Shown: piece by piece, positions 6,010 to 7,005 of the stretch
Position numbering within the stretch: the stretch's first letter is position 1
Layout of the letters: every line of letters starts with the position of its first letter
Assembly: GCA_938008425.1 (NCBI GenBank)
Contig: CALLKH010000612.1
Coordinates: 1 to 7,005 of the forward strand
Direction: 5' to 3'
Length of the DNA stretch: 7,005 nucleotides
Source of the DNA: an uncultured Planctomycetaceae bacterium
GTDB lineage: Bacteria > Planctomycetota > Phycisphaerae > UBA1845 > UTPLA1
Notes under the pieces: generated by a model
What the model was told of the DNA's origin: nothing
Seen by the model: the letters and a program-made list of their open reading frames with translations, nothing else
Database searches by the model: none
Translations under genes and position numbers: made by a program

Positions 6010-6618
6010 TCAATTCAAGTCATCGCGCAGCCTGTCGATGATGCGCCGCGTGTCGCGCGACACCTTGCTTTCCGAACAGCCGAGCCGAGCGGCAATTTCG
6101 ACGCCGCTGAGCTGGCAAAAAAATCTTGCGAGAATCATATCGCGTTCGTACTCGGGGAGTTCCTTCATCTTGGAAACTGCGCGGTCGATCTCGTCGCTTT
6201 CGGCCACGGACTCCAGGACATCGGACCCTTCACCGACGAAAAGGTCAGCCGCGTACGCGAGCGCCGTCTCTCCTGGTCCGGCTGCCACTCGAAAGCAGGT
6301 GTGCTTCAAGATCGTGAATCCCCACCGGGCGAATTCGCGGCCCTGATCCCACAAGGCCGCTCCGCCGTCCCACAGAATACGATGCCATTCCTGCGCCGCC
6401 ACCTCGTCATTGCCGTGAATTGGGTGGTTTGAAATGCGACGAAAAAGGCGAGCGGCCTCTTGCCGTATGAAACGGTCGATCTGAGCAAGTTCATCGGGCA
6501 TCCGATCAACCTGTCCTCGATCTTGTGTGGCGTAGTGCGGCATCACTTTGGTGAAGACTGACTCCATTGAATTCCATGTTTCGGTGCCGGTTGTCTTCCC
6601 GCCTCTTTCGAGTTTCAT
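6010..6618 (-). CDS. ECF-like sigma-70 family RNA polymerase sigma factor
   Basis: The 202-residue protein should direct RNA polymerase to a small set of promoters. Residues about 46-112 fit sigma region 2: DEVAAQEWHRILWDGGAALW and FARWGFTILKHTCFRVA match the spacing of the D-VQEvF-RLW and F-RWL-IA-N parts of ECF factors. Residues about 152-200 are region 4, with ELPEYERDMILARFF and a helix-turn-helix in GVEIAARLGCSESKVSRDTR. The region 2 match is weaker than region 4. The start at 6618 has GGGAG 7-8 bases upstream. The N-terminal 40 residues are extra and poorly conserved-looking. No anti-sigma gene is adjacent; the recombinase lies 295 bases downstream on the same strand and a repeat array lies upstream. 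Alternatively, it is a sigma-like regulator that has lost polymerase binding. Confidence 0.78.
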   Translation of the reverse strand: MKLERGGKTTGTETWNSMESVFTKVMPHYATQDRGQVDRMPDELAQIDRFIRQEAARLFRRISNHPIHGNDEVAAQEWHRILWDGGAALWDQGREFARWGFTILKHTCFRVAAGPGETALAYAADLFVGEGSDVLESVAESDEIDRAVSKMKELPEYERDMILARFFCQLSGVEIAARLGCSESKVSRDTRRIIDRLRDDLN

Positions 6619-6916
6619 CGATCTGCTCCCGTATCAATGCCAACCGAGCGACTCACCGGAATCGCATACACCTATTATTGGCCGCACATCGCAGGAGCAT
6701 GTCGTGAGTGTGGCTTTGCGGGGAAGGCGGGGAAACAGTTTGCATTGGAAAGGAACCGGGGAAGACGGGGATTCCGGGGAAGGCGGGGAAAGAATTCTTC
6801 ATCGTATGGCATGCCTGAGAGGCGGCAGGAGCTTGTCGTGCTACTTGTGGTGGAATAGGGTTGCAGGGGTCGCGGGACAAAACCGAAAAAACGACGACGA
6901 ATTTGAGGAGATTGCC
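6619..6916. other. Divergent intergenic region upstream of sigma factor and rightward genes
   Basis: Nearly 300 bases without a convincing gene. It holds the CGGGGAA heptamer array (6719-6790) and an A-rich stretch (about 6882-6905) before the ribosome-binding site at 6905-6910. Frames crossing it on both strands have unlikely composition, caused by the G-rich repeats. No clear -35/-10 pair was found on either strand. Confidence 0.4.
6719..6791. repeat. Array of six CGGGGAA-type heptamers
   Basis: CGGGGAAGGCGGGGAAA occurs identically at 6719-6735 and 6775-6791, and a variant CGGGGAAGACGGGGATT lies at 6757-6773. Each is a pair of heptamers starting 9 bases apart, so units begin at 6719, 6728, 6757, 6766, 6775 and 6784; the last four run in strict 9-base register. 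The array lies between the sigma factor gene and the rightward genes. Iteron-like binding sites for an initiator or regulator are possible; slippage expansion of a purine-rich stretch is the alternative. Confidence 0.75.
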
Positions 6917-6964
6917 ATGGCCGAGAGATTCCGGTCGATCACCGCCGATTTCAAGGTTACATGA
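6917..6964 (+). CDS. Possible 15-residue leader peptide
   Basis: ATG at 6917 follows GAGGAG by six bases, the best-spaced ribosome-binding site in this part. It encodes MAERFRSITADFKVT and stops at TGA 6962-6964. The stop overlaps the next ATG as ATGA, the arrangement used for translational coupling. Alternatively the region is one longer gene broken by a frameshift, with this as its true start. No attenuator hairpin or run of a single amino acid codon is seen. Confidence 0.45.
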   Translation: MAERFRSITADFKVT

Positions 6965-7005
6965 ATGCCAAGAACGTGCTCAACATCCGGCCCGGTCTGA
7001 TTGAT
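6961..7005 (+). CDS. N-terminus of an unidentified rightward gene, cut by the window edge
   Basis: The frame from ATG 6961 is open to the end of the window and gives MNAKNVLNIRPGLID. It has no ribosome-binding site of its own and overlaps the 15-codon frame by four bases (ATGA), so it would depend on coupling from the strong site at 6905-6910. A second ATG at 6965 is in a frame that closes at 6998-7000. Fifteen residues are too few to assign a family. Confidence 0.4.
   Translation, partial: MNAKNVLNIRPGLID

Noticed and set aside
6719..6791. CRISPR array
   Set aside because: The repeats are short, G-rich and nearly contiguous, without uniform unique spacers or cas genes.
6548..6964. Rightward 138-residue frame over the sigma factor start and the heptamer array
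   Set aside because: It is antisense to the sigma factor start, and the G-rich repeats give it odd composition. Only its last 15 codons, from ATG 6917, have a ribosome-binding site.

Overview
This is a 7 kb piece of a mobile, probably conjugative or mobilizable, element of roughly 58-60% GC (estimated by eye). It looks like a plasmid or an integrated plasmid-like element rather than core chromosome: there is a MobF relaxase-helicase, a tyrosine recombinase, an orphan-type DNA methyltransferase, an ECF-like sigma factor and several small proteins of unknown function, with no housekeeping gene, rRNA or tRNA. The relaxase and recombinase resemble, from memory and without a search, families I associate with Planctomycetes. 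I hold that taxonomic guess at about 0.5-0.6.

Layout, left to right. Positions 1-767 carry two leftward genes: a DNA methyltransferase cut off by the window edge (1-495), preceded by a 70-residue conserved-looking small protein (555-767), with a good intrinsic terminator between them. Positions 768-1275 are non-coding and separate these genes from the divergent relaxase. This gap holds a near-perfect 17-bp inverted repeat (870-928) and a second terminator-like hairpin, and is the best place to look for the origin of transfer. Positions 1276-3921 encode the relaxase-helicase, and an 11-base overlapping gene (3911-4324) encodes a 137-residue partner of unknown function. Two convergent leftward genes follow: a 70-residue putative single-pass membrane protein (4396-4608) and a complete tyrosine recombinase (4716-5714). 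The recombinase is best started at a TTG codon behind a GGAGG ribosome-binding site. Upstream of it is a 295-bp gap with repeated GTTAAC motifs and inverted repeats, then a leftward ECF-like sigma factor gene (6010-6618). Last comes a divergent intergenic region with six CGGGGAA-type heptamers (6719-6790), a 15-codon reading frame with a strong ribosome-binding site, and the first 15 codons of a rightward gene that runs off the edge.

How it may work together (inference): relaxase nicks a site in 768-1275, helicase unwinds the strand, and the genes on the other side of the putative oriT (the small protein and the methyltransferase) would sit in the leading region, the usual place for anti-restriction functions. 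The recombinase would integrate, excise or resolve the element. The adjacent sigma factor may drive element-specific promoters, possibly those near the repeat arrays. No coupling protein, type IV secretion gene, replication initiator or partition gene is visible here.
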